A stretch of 64,000 nt of DNA, taken from the IMG/VR virus record IMGVR_UViG_3300025914_000009, positions 60,984 through 124,983 of that record; one strand, given 5' to 3'. A program made the position numbers and the translations under genes. Positions 28,863 to 37,829 of this stretch are shown piece by piece. Numbering within the stretch: position 1 is the stretch's first letter; each line of letters starts with the position of its first letter. The notes below the pieces were generated by a model. That model searched no databases. It was not told where the DNA came from and saw nothing but the letters and a program-made list of their open reading frames with translations. This stretch comes from a virus.

Positions 28863-30428
28863 ATGAAAATCAATCCACTGAATCTGATAGATTTCTATAA
28901 GGCTGATCACAGGAGACAATATCCTAAGGATACTACTCTTGTTTTCTCCAATTTTACTCCACGGAAGAGCAGAATCCCTGGTGTTGATCATGTAGTATTC
29001 TTTGGTTTACAATACTTTATCAAAGAATATCTGATCAAACAGTGGAATGAAAACTTCTTCCAAAAACCACTAGATGATGTTGTTAAGTCTTTCAACCGTC
29101 GCAAGGATAGTTCACTTGGGCCCAATTCCATTGGTAGTGATCATATTGTTGCTCTTCATGAACTGGGGTATCTCCCTTTACAAATTATGGCTCTACCTGA
29201 AGGCTCGAAAGTCCCAATCAGAGTACCCCCTCTTATAATGTGGAATACCAGACCTGAGTTCTTCTGGTTGGTAAACTATCTAGAAACCTGTATGTCAGCC
29301 TCTTTATGGCAAGGTTCTACCTCTGCTACACTGGCTGCTGAATATAGGAAATTGCTCAATAGCTGGGCTCTTAAGACTGGTAGCCCTAAACAGATCAATG
29401 AGTTTGTGCAGTGGCAAGGCCATGACTTCTCCTTTAGAGGCATGAGCAGTATTGAATCTGCAGCAATCTCAGGAGCAGGACATCTTTTATCTTTCACAGG
29501 TACTGATACTGTCCCAGCCATAGATTTCCTTGAAGAGTACTACAATGCAGATGCAGATAGTGAGCTCATAGGTGGTTCTGTACCAGCAACCGAGCACTCT
29601 GTAATGTGTATGGGTATGCAGGGAGGCGAGTTTGAGACATTTAAGAGACTTATTACTGAAATATACCCCTCAGGGATAGTGAGTATAGTCTCCGACACAT
29701 GGGATCTCTGGACAGTTCTAACTGATTATTTACCAAGGCTTAAGGATGTAATTCTGGCAAGAGAAGGTAAGGTGGTTATCAGACCTGATTCAGGTGATCC
29801 TGTGGATATTATCTGTGGACTTCCTCCAGATTCAGCCAGTCTCCTAGGGAATGGTAAATGGCTACATACATACAAAGGTGGTGTAAAAGAGGGGAGTCCT
29901 CAACAGAAAGGTGTAATAGAACTCCTCTGGGACATCTTCGGAGGTAAAATCAATGAAAATGGATACAAAGAGCTTGACTCTCATATTGGCGCTATCTATG
30001 GGGATTCCATTAATTTGGATCGGGCTAACTCAATTTGTCAAAGATTGGAAGCTAAGGGCTTTGCTTCAACTAATATTGTTCTGGGTATCGGTAGTTATAC
30101 TTATCAGTATAATACTCGTGATACACAAGGCTGGGCTATGAAAGCTACCTATGGGGAGCTTCTCCCAACACCTTATCATAATGTCCCTGTAGAAAGAGAG
30201 ATCTTTAAGGATCCAATAACTGATGATGGAACTAAGAAGTCTGCTAAAGGTCTTATAGCTGTATATAAAGTATATGATGATCCAGAGTCAGATAATTATA
30301 GCTATCACATGACTGATCAGGCTACTTGGGATATGGTAAAAAATTGTGCTCTTAAGCCAGTCTTTATAGACGGAAAACTGATGATAGATGATAGTCTTGC
30401 TAATATTCGGGCAAGAGTAGCAATGTAA
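28863..30428 (+). CDS. nicotinamide phosphoribosyltransferase-like (NAMPT or Namat)
   Basis: 521 aa, close to NAMPT length. Start NPLNLIDFYKADHRRQYP and active-site landmarks are in place: D215 (GTDTV), H245 (ATEHSV), R307 and D309 (VIRPDSGDP), G380-D381 (YGDSI). NAMPT makes NMN from nicotinamide and PRPP. In phages with a Prs-like partner this fold also serves as Namat, joining nicotinamide to ADPR-PP to give NAD in one step (NARP1). The Prs-like gene at 26546 supports NARP1; the NadM-like gene at 19389 would support the two-step NARP2 route. Confidence 0.88.
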   Translation: MKINPLNLIDFYKADHRRQYPKDTTLVFSNFTPRKSRIPGVDHVVFFGLQYFIKEYLIKQWNENFFQKPLDDVVKSFNRRKDSSLGPNSIGSDHIVALHELGYLPLQIMALPEGSKVPIRVPPLIMWNTRPEFFWLVNYLETCMSASLWQGSTSATLAAEYRKLLNSWALKTGSPKQINEFVQWQGHDFSFRGMSSIESAAISGAGHLLSFTGTDTVPAIDFLEEYYNADADSELIGGSVPATEHSVMCMGMQGGEFETFKRLITEIYPSGIVSIVSDTWDLWTVLTDYLPRLKDVILAREGKVVIRPDSGDPVDIICGLPPDSASLLGNGKWLHTYKGGVKEGSPQQKGVIELLWDIFGGKINENGYKELDSHIGAIYGDSINLDRANSICQRLEAKGFASTNIVLGIGSYTYQYNTRDTQGWAMKATYGELLPTPYHNVPVEREIFKDPITDDGTKKSAKGLIAVYKVYDDPESDNYSYHMTDQATWDMVKNCALKPVFIDGKLMIDDSLANIRARVAM

Positions 30429-30457
30429 TCTATTAGTTAAAATTAAATTTTAATCAC

Positions 30458-31303
30458 ATGTTCAAATTACTAAGAAGAGTAGCTAACCCAATAGTAGCTA
30501 TTACTAAATCTGACGCTGCGATAGTTCGTGAAATTCACGATGATTTTGAAACAGCTTCTCAGAAAGCCTTAAATGAGGCTAAAAAGATCCTTGAGAGTTT
30601 GAATAATGCAGATGCTAAAGCTCAGGTAGATGCTTTAAAATCTGCAGGGTTTAATAATGTCCCTATAGTAAAGCAATGGCACGCAGAGGACTTGAAAAGG
30701 GCTGAGGCTGAGAAGAGAATTGCTGCTGTGGAAAAATATGCCATAAAATATCCTGGTCAGAAGTTCATCTTTATAGATCAGGTTAAGGCTATTTGCCAAA
30801 AGTACGGTCTTCTATGTGTTCCTGCATATAAATACAAAGGAGATGTTCCTCAAAAGAACATCTTGGAAATCAGCAAGTTCAAGGCTCTTCCAGAAGATAC
30901 TTATCTGGAACAAACTAATCGCTTTAGTGACAGAGTAGAGTTCGACTTTACTAAGAGGCACAACTTTGTTGATAGCAAACAAGCTCAAAAGATGAGAGAT
31001 GATGTCAACCGTAGAAACTCTTATCTACTGAATGACCAGAGCTTATGGCCTACTGGAACGGCTTTGCCTAGCTACCCTTCCTATACCTCTATGCCAACAT
31101 TCACCTCAGTCCCATTATTTATCTGTGCCCCTAAGGGAGATTTGATAGTGGATGATAATGACAAAGTGCACAATGGGGTCTTTATGAGTAGGGAGATCAA
31201 AGATCCTATTGTCCTGCACTATGTGGGTGATGGTTTCCTGATTGTCTCTAAATGGGGCCCTGAGGCTGAAGATAAAGATCTCGTGAATGAAAATATGAAC
31301 TAA
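30458..31303 (+). CDS. hypothetical protein, 281 aa
   Basis: Helical N-terminal half (ASQKALNEAKKILESLNNADAKAQV), then a conserved-looking KFIFIDQVKAICQKYGLL and a Pro/Ser-rich C-terminal beta domain (LFICAPKGDLIV). Family seen in Bacteroidetes phages next to replication genes, function unknown. TAATG junction to the next gene. Confidence 0.6.
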   Translation: MFKLLRRVANPIVAITKSDAAIVREIHDDFETASQKALNEAKKILESLNNADAKAQVDALKSAGFNNVPIVKQWHAEDLKRAEAEKRIAAVEKYAIKYPGQKFIFIDQVKAICQKYGLLCVPAYKYKGDVPQKNILEISKFKALPEDTYLEQTNRFSDRVEFDFTKRHNFVDSKQAQKMRDDVNRRNSYLLNDQSLWPTGTALPSYPSYTSMPTFTSVPLFICAPKGDLIVDDNDKVHNGVFMSREIKDPIVLHYVGDGFLIVSKWGPEAEDKDLVNENMN

Positions 31304-31542
31304 TGGGACTATTGGAAGCTCAGATAAAAGCTGCCTTGGCTATTCAAAGGACTGAGGCAGCTCTTTCAGAAGCAAGAGGTAATCTAGCTACGCATTTCCC
31401 TGCTGAAAGTAGAGAACATATGGATGCCTTTCTTGCCTATATAGATTCTCTAATCAGTATTTCCATATCCCTAGGGAGGGTAAAAGAACTTCACGAAAAC
31501 TGCCTAAAAGATGACCAAAGAAACACGCAAAAAGAGGGCTGA
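31303..31542 (+). CDS. helical hypothetical protein, 79 aa
   Basis: Starts on the preceding TAATG. Predicted to be nearly all helix (AQIKAALAIQRTEAALSEA; IDSLISISISLGRVKELHE). Function unknown. Confidence 0.55.
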   Translation: MGLLEAQIKAALAIQRTEAALSEARGNLATHFPAESREHMDAFLAYIDSLISISISLGRVKELHENCLKDDQRNTQKEG

Positions 31543-31699
31543 AATCCTCGAAAAGATTAGGAAATCTGAGGAAAAAGAGGTAAATTTGATACCTTTTTCA
31601 CCTCAATCTTCTAACCAATTCTTTCTGGGTTTCAAACTTAATAGTGACAAGGTAAATCAAATGTGGAGATGGGATACCCTCGAAGATGTTAAATTGTAA
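31511..31699 (+). CDS. hypothetical protein, 62 aa
   Basis: Overlaps the previous gene by 32 nt. Charged lead TKETRKKRAEILEKIRKSEEKE then NLIPFSPQSSNQFFLGF. Function unknown. Confidence 0.5.
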   Translation: MTKETRKKRAEILEKIRKSEEKEVNLIPFSPQSSNQFFLGFKLNSDKVNQMWRWDTLEDVKL

Positions 31700-31707
31700 A
31701 TTCATAT

Positions 31708-32403
31708 ATGGCTAACAAAACTATCAGAGATTATCACAAGATTTGCTTGGTAAGCCCCCCAGGGAAGGGTAAGACTTTCAGCTTTAGGAACATGAGTGAA
31801 TCTACTACAGGATTTGTGAATGCTGAGAATAAACCTTTGCCTATTGAGAGAACTTTCAAACACTATGCAAAGCCAAAGAAGTTTGCAGGAGCTTTAAAAG
31901 CTATTGAGGATTATGCAAAGAATCCAGAAATAGACTGCATAGTAGTAGATAGCATGTCTGAAATATTTAACATGTTACTTGAAGAGATGAGAGTTAACTT
32001 TAGGGGATTTGATGTATGGGATAATTATAATAGAGGTATTAGTAAACTTATGAACTTGGTCAAATCTGTGGAAAAGGAAATGTTCCTCACTGCTCACTAT
32101 GAAGTGATAAACATTGAGGGAGAACCTGAGAAAAGGATTAAGACTAAAGGTAAAGAGTGGGAAGGCATGATCGAGAAAGAGTTTACCATTGTCCTGTATG
32201 CTGATAGTAAGTTTGAAAATGATAAACCAAAGTACTTCTTCAAACTGGCTGCTGAAGGTACAAGCGCTAAGTGCCCTCCAGGGGTGTTTGGTACTGATGT
32301 GTTCAAAATACCTAATGATAGCAATGAAGTTCTGAAGAAAGTAGTCGAATTTGCAAAGAAGTCTGAGAGACAAGTAACTGATACAGAAGCTTTATTTAAT
32401 TAA
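31708..32403 (+). CDS. Sak4-like RecA-fold ATPase
   Basis: 231 aa. Walker A is SPPGKGKTFSF, Walker B is IDCIVVDSMSEIF, and KSVEKEMFLTAHYEVI is the sensor strand. Phage ATPases of this size with this motif order belong to the Sak4/AAA_24 group that works with single-strand DNA-binding proteins in annealing or recombination. A likely SSB (33830) lies two genes on. Confidence 0.75.
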   Translation: MANKTIRDYHKICLVSPPGKGKTFSFRNMSESTTGFVNAENKPLPIERTFKHYAKPKKFAGALKAIEDYAKNPEIDCIVVDSMSEIFNMLLEEMRVNFRGFDVWDNYNRGISKLMNLVKSVEKEMFLTAHYEVINIEGEPEKRIKTKGKEWEGMIEKEFTIVLYADSKFENDKPKYFFKLAAEGTSAKCPPGVFGTDVFKIPNDSNEVLKKVVEFAKKSERQVTDTEALFN

Positions 32404-32416
32404 TAAAAAGTAATAT

Positions 32417-33250
32417 ATGAGTAAGATCTTCGAAAAACTTTTAGAAGACTTCAAGAAAGCTAATTTGGCTGCTAAGGAAAAACTGGCAGCCAAATATGGC
32501 TTTTCTAGCACTAGTGAATATCTTAAATATCTGGAATCCCAGATTGCTGTAGATACAGCACTAGTTGAGGTGAAGACTACTACACCTAAAACAAAAAAGA
32601 AAACCAAGGTAGTAGAACGTATCACCGTACATAATGTACATATCCTTGATGCCTCAGGGAGTATGTCAGGCCCCAAGTTTAATGCAGCCCTCACAGGTAT
32701 AAATAAGGAAGTAGAAGAGATGAGAAAGGATAACTCTACTGACGTTACCCAAACTGTGGTACATTTCTCCGATCCTTATGATATCCAGACAGCTTTCTGG
32801 AAGACTCCTCTAGGGAAAGTAGGAACCTTTCATGCTGTGACAAGGGGTTCTACTGCACTCCTGCAGACTGTAGGTGAAACACTTACAAAGCTTCTCTCCG
32901 AGGCTAATGGTAAGGATAAAGTTCTAGTGAAGATCTTCACAGATGGTCAGGAGAACTCTACAGCAATGAACTCGCCATGGAGAAGCACTAAAGCAGTAGC
33001 AGATCTCATCAAAGAATGCGAGGCTAAAGGTTTCACTATTACCTTTGTTGGTACAGAGGAAGATGTAGCTTACGTCATAAGACTATTATCTGTTGACAAA
33101 ACCAATACCCTTTCTCATAAAAACACTGCAGAAAGCATTGGTGCTACTTATATGATGTCTACTGTGGCAACTGCTAAGTTCAGAAGTTCTGCTTCTCGCG
33201 GGGAAGATGTGAGCCGTGGATTCTATAGTAAGGAAACTGGTACATTATAA
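32417..33250 (+). CDS. vWA-domain protein with charged N-terminal extension
   Basis: 277 aa. Residues 1-65 form a Lys-rich lead, then a vWA domain with DASGS (D78), RGSTAL and FTDGQEN, so all three MIDAS loops are intact. Length and domain order resemble tellurite-resistance-type vWA proteins and the Ro60 C-terminus. It lies beside the RecA-fold ATPase, a common vWA partner. Cytosolic. Confidence 0.85.
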   Translation: MSKIFEKLLEDFKKANLAAKEKLAAKYGFSSTSEYLKYLESQIAVDTALVEVKTTTPKTKKKTKVVERITVHNVHILDASGSMSGPKFNAALTGINKEVEEMRKDNSTDVTQTVVHFSDPYDIQTAFWKTPLGKVGTFHAVTRGSTALLQTVGETLTKLLSEANGKDKVLVKIFTDGQENSTAMNSPWRSTKAVADLIKECEAKGFTITFVGTEEDVAYVIRLLSVDKTNTLSHKNTAESIGATYMMSTVATAKFRSSASRGEDVSRGFYSKETGTL

Positions 33251-33261
33251 ACTACACACAT

Positions 33262-33825
33262 ATGACAAAATTCAGAGATCTAAAAGTTGGTGAGAAACTG
33301 AGCGAAACTCAGTACTATTCAGTGGTTAAGATTGTGGGAGATAAGGTACAATTGAAAGCAGACAATGGAGAGGATATAGTTCTTAATAAAGGCTATGTAG
33401 AAAATCTCCTGACTTCCTCAACTCAGTTCGAAAGAGAGGAAGCCATAACTAAAACAGACGCAGCAGCCCTATTTCTGGCTTCCCCAGGGGTTGTTATGAC
33501 TGTTAATTTTAACACTCAGGTTAAGGAAAAAGATGCCATCGAGCAATTAAGAGACATCTATCCTAACAAAGGTGGGAAAATGACCAGTGAGGCAGATTAT
33601 ACAAAGAAAGTAAAAGAGATCATCTCTTCTGTAATCACTGGTAAAGAGAGAACAATGGTAGGAAGACACTATGGTTCTCAGAATGAGTTTGGAAGAGTTA
33701 GCTTCATTGATATGGAAGTTGATAAAGATCCTTCCAAACCTGACTATGATTCCAGAACAAGACAGGTTGACCCCCGCACAATTAACTGGATGATCATAAG
33801 AAGTGTTAAGTATAAAATAAAGTAA
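33262..33825 (+). CDS. hypothetical protein, 187 aa
   Basis: An SH3-like beta start (DLKVGEKLSETQYYSVVKI, DGEDIVLNKGYVENLL), then a helical middle and a C-terminal VSFIDMEV..RQVDPRTINWMII that is reminiscent of DNA-binding replication accessory proteins of phages. No firm family. It lies directly before the SSB candidate. Confidence 0.6.
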   Translation: MTKFRDLKVGEKLSETQYYSVVKIVGDKVQLKADNGEDIVLNKGYVENLLTSSTQFEREEAITKTDAAALFLASPGVVMTVNFNTQVKEKDAIEQLRDIYPNKGGKMTSEADYTKKVKEIISSVITGKERTMVGRHYGSQNEFGRVSFIDMEVDKDPSKPDYDSRTRQVDPRTINWMIIRSVKYKIK

Positions 33826-33829
33826 GCAT

Positions 33830-34687
33830 ATGAGTATCAAAGGTAAAGCAAGAGAGCAAAAGGAGTTTGTAAAGAAAACTGGGTTCTTTGAAGGAGAAGT
33901 GATAGCTATTAATCCTGACAGGGAAAAGCTGGAGAAGATTCTCAGTACAACACTGGAAAAAGATCCAGAATATTTAGGTAAGGAAGATAAAGATGGGAGA
34001 GAAATTGTGAAATTAAACATTGTGGCATGGATCAGGGATGTGAAAACAGGAGAACTTCGGAGTATCAGATTCTTTTTGAAAGATGTGGAGAAGGAAAATA
34101 AGGATAAGACCAAAAAGCAGTATATCAATGATGTTGGTATGACTACTTGGGCAGATGATCCCAAGAATCTTGCTGATTGGTTTACATCCAGGTCATATAG
34201 AGTGGCCCATGAAGGTGAAGAGGAATTATATAACTTTGCTATTACCTGGCTGAATAAGCTTGATACCAGAGATGCTGAGACAGTTTTAGCATTTGACTGG
34301 ACTAAACTGATGAGAGGAAATGTCAAGGAGATCGCAGACCAGATAAATGGTGAATATAGTGGTACAATATGCTGCCTGGTGACTATGAGGACTGTCGATA
34401 AGGAAGGTGCACCAATGGAGTATGAACAAGTGTATAATAAAGAGTTCCTGCCTGGTTATGCTATGAAGCAGATCAGATTGAGGAAGATTGATAATAGCTT
34501 CATAGAAGGAGCTAGAGGAACTGAGAAGAAGAAAAGAACCAAACTGCAGAAGTTTGTTCTAAACATTGTTGACCCTCAGTATGGAATAAAAGATCATTTT
34601 ACACTTGGAGAACTAACTCCATATGATTCTACTAAGAATATTACATCTGGAAATTCAGTGATCGCTGAAGACGATACAAGCTATTAG
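33830..34687 (+). CDS. putative single-stranded DNA-binding protein
   Basis: 285 aa. FFEGEVIAINPDREKLEKIL is a recurrent start of a large phage protein family found with recombination and replication genes and thought to bind ssDNA. A beta-rich core (VAWIRDVKTGELRSIRFFLKD) and an acidic C-terminal end (AEDDTSY) fit SSB behaviour. Followed by a terminator, so it closes this operon. Function is inferred. Confidence 0.55.
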   Translation: MSIKGKAREQKEFVKKTGFFEGEVIAINPDREKLEKILSTTLEKDPEYLGKEDKDGREIVKLNIVAWIRDVKTGELRSIRFFLKDVEKENKDKTKKQYINDVGMTTWADDPKNLADWFTSRSYRVAHEGEEELYNFAITWLNKLDTRDAETVLAFDWTKLMRGNVKEIADQINGEYSGTICCLVTMRTVDKEGAPMEYEQVYNKEFLPGYAMKQIRLRKIDNSFIEGARGTEKKKRTKLQKFVLNIVDPQYGIKDHFTLGELTPYDSTKNITSGNSVIAEDDTSY

Positions 34688-34715
34688 TTCATGATTCGGT
34701 TTTTTTTTCATTTTG

Positions 34716-34746
34716 ACCCTGCTATTCCTAGCGGGGTTTTTCTTTT
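34716..34746 (+). terminator. intrinsic terminator
   Basis: CCCTGCTA-TTCC-TAGCGGGG (34717-34736) with one mispaired/wobble position, then TTTTTCTTTTT. It stands immediately before the promoter of the primase gene. Confidence 0.75.
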
Positions 34747-34754
34747 TAACTTTG
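34747..34754 (+). promoter_or_regulatory. Bacteroidetes-type -7 box TAACTTTG
   Basis: Matches TAnnTTTG and lies 4 nt before the primase ATG (34759), right after a terminator. With a start site about 5-7 nt downstream the mRNA would have almost no leader. Confidence 0.65.
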
Positions 34755-34758
34755 TATC

Positions 34759-35757
34759 ATGATAAAAGGAGCTAAAAGAGTAGACCTCTCTATTGATACT
34801 ATCCTTGAGAAGGTGAGTGAGTATGAGATATACAGATACTATATTGGTCATGATTTTGTGCTAGGAAAGACATTCTGTTCCCCTTTTAGGAAGGAGAGCG
34901 ATCCTAGCTTCTCTGTAATAGTTTCTAAATCAGGGAGATTGCATCATCTTGATTATGGAGACTCTACAAAGAGGGGGGATTGTGTAGATCTTGTTAGGCA
35001 AATGTATATGGGTATTAGCTACTGGGCTGCCCTAAGGATGATTGCCAGAGACTTTGGACTACTCCAGTCCCATGGGGCTAAGAGAGAAAAAGTATCTGTG
35101 GCAGATCCACTGCCTAAAAAGGATTACCTTATTCAGGTTGTGACTAGAAGATTTGATAGTGCAGAGCTGGCTTACTGGGCATCCTACCACATTACTGAAA
35201 AGGAACTGGAACAGAATGATGTATATGCAGTTAAGAAGCTTTATCTGGATAGAGAAAGGATAATGATACCACCAACTGATATGGTATTTGGATATCTTAT
35301 GGGTGATAATAAGGACAAGTGGAAGATCTATAGGCCCCTTGGGGATAAGCGGAACAAATGGCTAACTAATGTACCTAATAGATACATTAATGGATTAGAT
35401 AGGATTATCAATAACTGTAAAGTTGGAGTAATAACCAAGTCTAAGAAGGATGAAATGGTTTTAGCTAAATTCCTACCCAATGTAGCTTCTGTGCAGAGTG
35501 AAAATGAGATAGCTATAACAAAAGAAAATATAGATCTTATTACTCAAAGATGTGGTAAAGTTTACCTTAATTTTGATAGTGATGATGTAGGTGTACAAGC
35601 ATGTAAGTACTACAATCAGTTTGGATTCAAGTGGATTAACTGTCCGAAAGGGTATACTACACCCGAGGGCAAAGCAATTAAGGACTTTGCGGATCTGGCA
35701 AAGTATCAAGGATTAGAAGTTGTTATCAATCATTTTAAGCAAAAAGGTGTTATATGA
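34759..35757 (+). CDS. DnaG-type primase
   Basis: 332 aa. A CHC2-like N-terminal module lacks most zinc ligands (CSPFRKESDPSFSV retained). The TOPRIM domain has VGVITKSKKDEMVLAKF in place of the usual E-G-x-x-D and LNFDSDDVGVQA for the D-x-D motif. It would make RNA primers for PolB together with the helicase at 25462. It is expressed from its own promoter. Confidence 0.8.
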   Translation: MIKGAKRVDLSIDTILEKVSEYEIYRYYIGHDFVLGKTFCSPFRKESDPSFSVIVSKSGRLHHLDYGDSTKRGDCVDLVRQMYMGISYWAALRMIARDFGLLQSHGAKREKVSVADPLPKKDYLIQVVTRRFDSAELAYWASYHITEKELEQNDVYAVKKLYLDRERIMIPPTDMVFGYLMGDNKDKWKIYRPLGDKRNKWLTNVPNRYINGLDRIINNCKVGVITKSKKDEMVLAKFLPNVASVQSENEIAITKENIDLITQRCGKVYLNFDSDDVGVQACKYYNQFGFKWINCPKGYTTPEGKAIKDFADLAKYQGLEVVINHFKQKGVI

Positions 35758-36359
35758 TTTCATATGGATCACAATTATCAACACTCAAGAGACAAACTAT
35801 TCAATATATACTTGAGAAGGTAAGAGAACCAGGATATAAGAATGATCCTGACCTCTTGAGGGTATGTCAATCTGGAGCTGTAATGGCTGTCTTAAATCTT
35901 GGCAATCTTCAAAAAGATGTGAGAAAGCTGGAAGAGTGTTCAATTGAAAGACTCTGCAATATTGCAGATAAAATACATTTCAAACCTGTTTATGAACCTG
36001 TAAAACCTGTTCTCCCGCACGAAGAGAAGAAAGAAACTATAACTACACAAACAGAAACTATGCCTTTCGAAATTAAACAGAACATCCCTTTGCCAGGAGT
36101 AATTATGGACAAAGCTCAGGTAGTACCTGTTGCCAAAAAGAGATGGAAAAAGACTAACTACAGAGAGCTTCCTCTCAAAGATATGAAAATAGGAGAGTGT
36201 ATCATCATATTCGATGATTGTAATGAACATACCATCTCTGGAAAACTGGCCAATGCTAAGAGTGGTGTAGAGAGATTTGTCAGTTTAATGGATACTAAAA
36301 AGAAGTTCAAAGTAGCCAAAACTGACGATTTTAAAATAGGTGTATGGAGAATAGATTAA
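35754..36359 (+). CDS. hypothetical protein, 201 aa
   Basis: ATGA-coupled to the primase. A helical N-terminal domain (SQLSTLKRQTIQYILEK, SVERLCNIAD-like) is followed by a Pro-rich linker and a small beta domain (LKDMKIGECIIIFDD, RFVSLMDTKKKFKV). It could be a helicase- or primase-accessory protein by position only. Confidence 0.6.
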   Translation: MISYGSQLSTLKRQTIQYILEKVREPGYKNDPDLLRVCQSGAVMAVLNLGNLQKDVRKLEECSIERLCNIADKIHFKPVYEPVKPVLPHEEKKETITTQTETMPFEIKQNIPLPGVIMDKAQVVPVAKKRWKKTNYRELPLKDMKIGECIIIFDDCNEHTISGKLANAKSGVERFVSLMDTKKKFKVAKTDDFKIGVWRID

Positions 36360-36547
36360 TCAAAAAAGAGTACCATACTTGTACTGAGAATGATCCATGG
36401 AAGGAAGGAATGGGGCCTTGTGAGCATCCTGATGCTAAAGAAATAGAGGAGGATTATGGGAAAGGAGGAGGAGTAGCAGATGGAGATTATGTGAGATATG
36501 AGTGCCCTAATTGCAAACTTAAATTTTGGGTTGAACTTCCAAATTAA
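36344..36547 (+). CDS. small zinc-ribbon protein, 67 aa
   Basis: MENRLIKKEYHTC then GPCEHPD and YECPNCKLKFWVELPN: a CxxC knuckle plus an earlier Cys/His pair, consistent with one zinc site. Overlaps the previous gene by 16 nt. Function unknown. Confidence 0.6.
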   Translation: MENRLIKKEYHTCTENDPWKEGMGPCEHPDAKEIEEDYGKGGGVADGDYVRYECPNCKLKFWVELPN

Positions 36548-36551
36548 CACT

Positions 36552-37358
36552 ATGGATTATGAAAAGATAGCACCACAACTGGGAGACTGGGCTCCAAAGT
36601 TCAAGGAGTTCATAGAATCCCCTGATTTCCAGGATATATATAAGTTCCTGAAGAAAGAGGGTAGAAAACCTCCAGAAGGTGAAGGGAAGATCATATGCCC
36701 GGAGCACTGTAATACCTTTAGAGCTTTCAGGGAATGTCCTTTCTCAAAACTCAGAGTAATCTTCATTCTTCAGGATCCCTATCCATGGGTTAAGGCTGAC
36801 AAAGAAGGTAAACTCATATATACAGCTGATGGTATGGCCATGAGCTGTAGTAATACTGGAGTATGCCAACCTTCTCTGGAACTATTCTATCAAGGTATGG
36901 AAGACAATCTTGGAGTTCCGGTTCCCAGACATCCTGATTTGTCCTATCTAGCCAATCAAGGAGTTCTTCTTCTCAATACCTCTCTTACCGTAGAGATGAA
37001 TAAACCATCTTCCCATGGGGGATTATGGGATAAGTTCATCTTGTATATGTTTGAAAATGTGATCAATTTTTATACAAAGGGACTTATATATGTTTCTTTT
37101 GGTAAGAATGCTCATATCATGGCCAAAACCATCGTTCCTTTCCTGCACTGGGGCTTTGAGATAGAACATCCGGCTGCTGCTGCACATAAAGGAAGAGAAT
37201 GGGAGCATGATAAGATCTTCACTAAGATCAATAAGATTCTGAAGGATTGCAATGAAGAACAAATAAATTGGGTTTATGGGGCAGATAATTCCATGGTGGA
37301 TGAGGGAGCACGCACAGTTCCCAAAACAGGAGTTGGAGGAAAGGTCAGAAAAGACTAA
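36552..37358 (+). CDS. uracil-DNA glycosylase (family 1 type)
   Basis: 268 aa from the ATG at 36552, 5 nt after the previous stop. ILQDPYPWVKADKEG carries the catalytic Asp (D75), LLLNTSLTVE the uracil-binding Asn strand, and EHPAAAAHKG (H206) the DNA-minor-groove motif (usually HPSPLS). Length and motif order fit family 1. The variant HPAAAA is unusual. It removes uracil from phage DNA. A 35-residue C-terminal tail overlaps the next gene in another frame. Confidence 0.85.
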   Translation: MDYEKIAPQLGDWAPKFKEFIESPDFQDIYKFLKKEGRKPPEGEGKIICPEHCNTFRAFRECPFSKLRVIFILQDPYPWVKADKEGKLIYTADGMAMSCSNTGVCQPSLELFYQGMEDNLGVPVPRHPDLSYLANQGVLLLNTSLTVEMNKPSSHGGLWDKFILYMFENVINFYTKGLIYVSFGKNAHIMAKTIVPFLHWGFEIEHPAAAAHKGREWEHDKIFTKINKILKDCNEEQINWVYGADNSMVDEGARTVPKTGVGGKVRKD

Positions 37359-37809
37359 ATACGTACAAAGAGATCTAGAAGACCAGATTGAAGAAGAGTA
37401 TGAAGCCCAAGGAAGGGAGTATCAAAGAACAGACATTAATTCTAATAATATGAGTACAAGTCGATTATTACCGACAATTGTAGTACAGGATGTACTAGAC
37501 CTTTTGAAAAAAGGCTACACAAGACTGGCAAAAGATGACACGGGTTATGGAAGCATTCAGTATCATTATAGCTTGAGTGTTGCCCAAGTAAAAGCTTTGT
37601 TTAAGCATCCTAAACTGAAGGCTAAGAAGACAATGCCTCCTATGGGGATAAATATTGTAGATAGAGAAGAACCTGCTCCAAATGTTGCAGAGGTTCTTTC
37701 TACCGGGGGCTTTGCTCCTACACAAGACGTAGTGATATCAGGTACTGAGGAACCAGCAGAGAGTTCTCCTGCTGAATTTATACTTCAGAGAAATCAATTA
37801 TTTAGCTAA
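37276..37809 (+). CDS. hypothetical protein, 177 aa
   Basis: The first in-frame ATG is inside the glycosylase gene (83-nt overlap); 37303 and 37450 (MSTSRLLPTIVVQDV) are alternatives, and 37450 gives the best-ordered protein. The core VVQDVLDLLKKGYTRLAKDD is helical, followed by SLSVAQVKALFKHPKLK and an acidic Pro-rich tail. It precedes the ubiquitin-like cassette. Function unknown. Confidence 0.55.
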   Translation: MGQIIPWWMREHAQFPKQELEERSEKTKYVQRDLEDQIEEEYEAQGREYQRTDINSNNMSTSRLLPTIVVQDVLDLLKKGYTRLAKDDTGYGSIQYHYSLSVAQVKALFKHPKLKAKKTMPPMGINIVDREEPAPNVAEVLSTGGFAPTQDVVISGTEEPAESSPAEFILQRNQLFS

Positions 37810-37829
37810 ACATTCAAAAAACAAGTAAT

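Noticed and set aside
33547-34326. A 259-residue minus-strand frame
   Set aside because: It is opposite the well-ordered 33262 and 33830 genes and has a Ser/Phe-rich composition typical of antisense translation.
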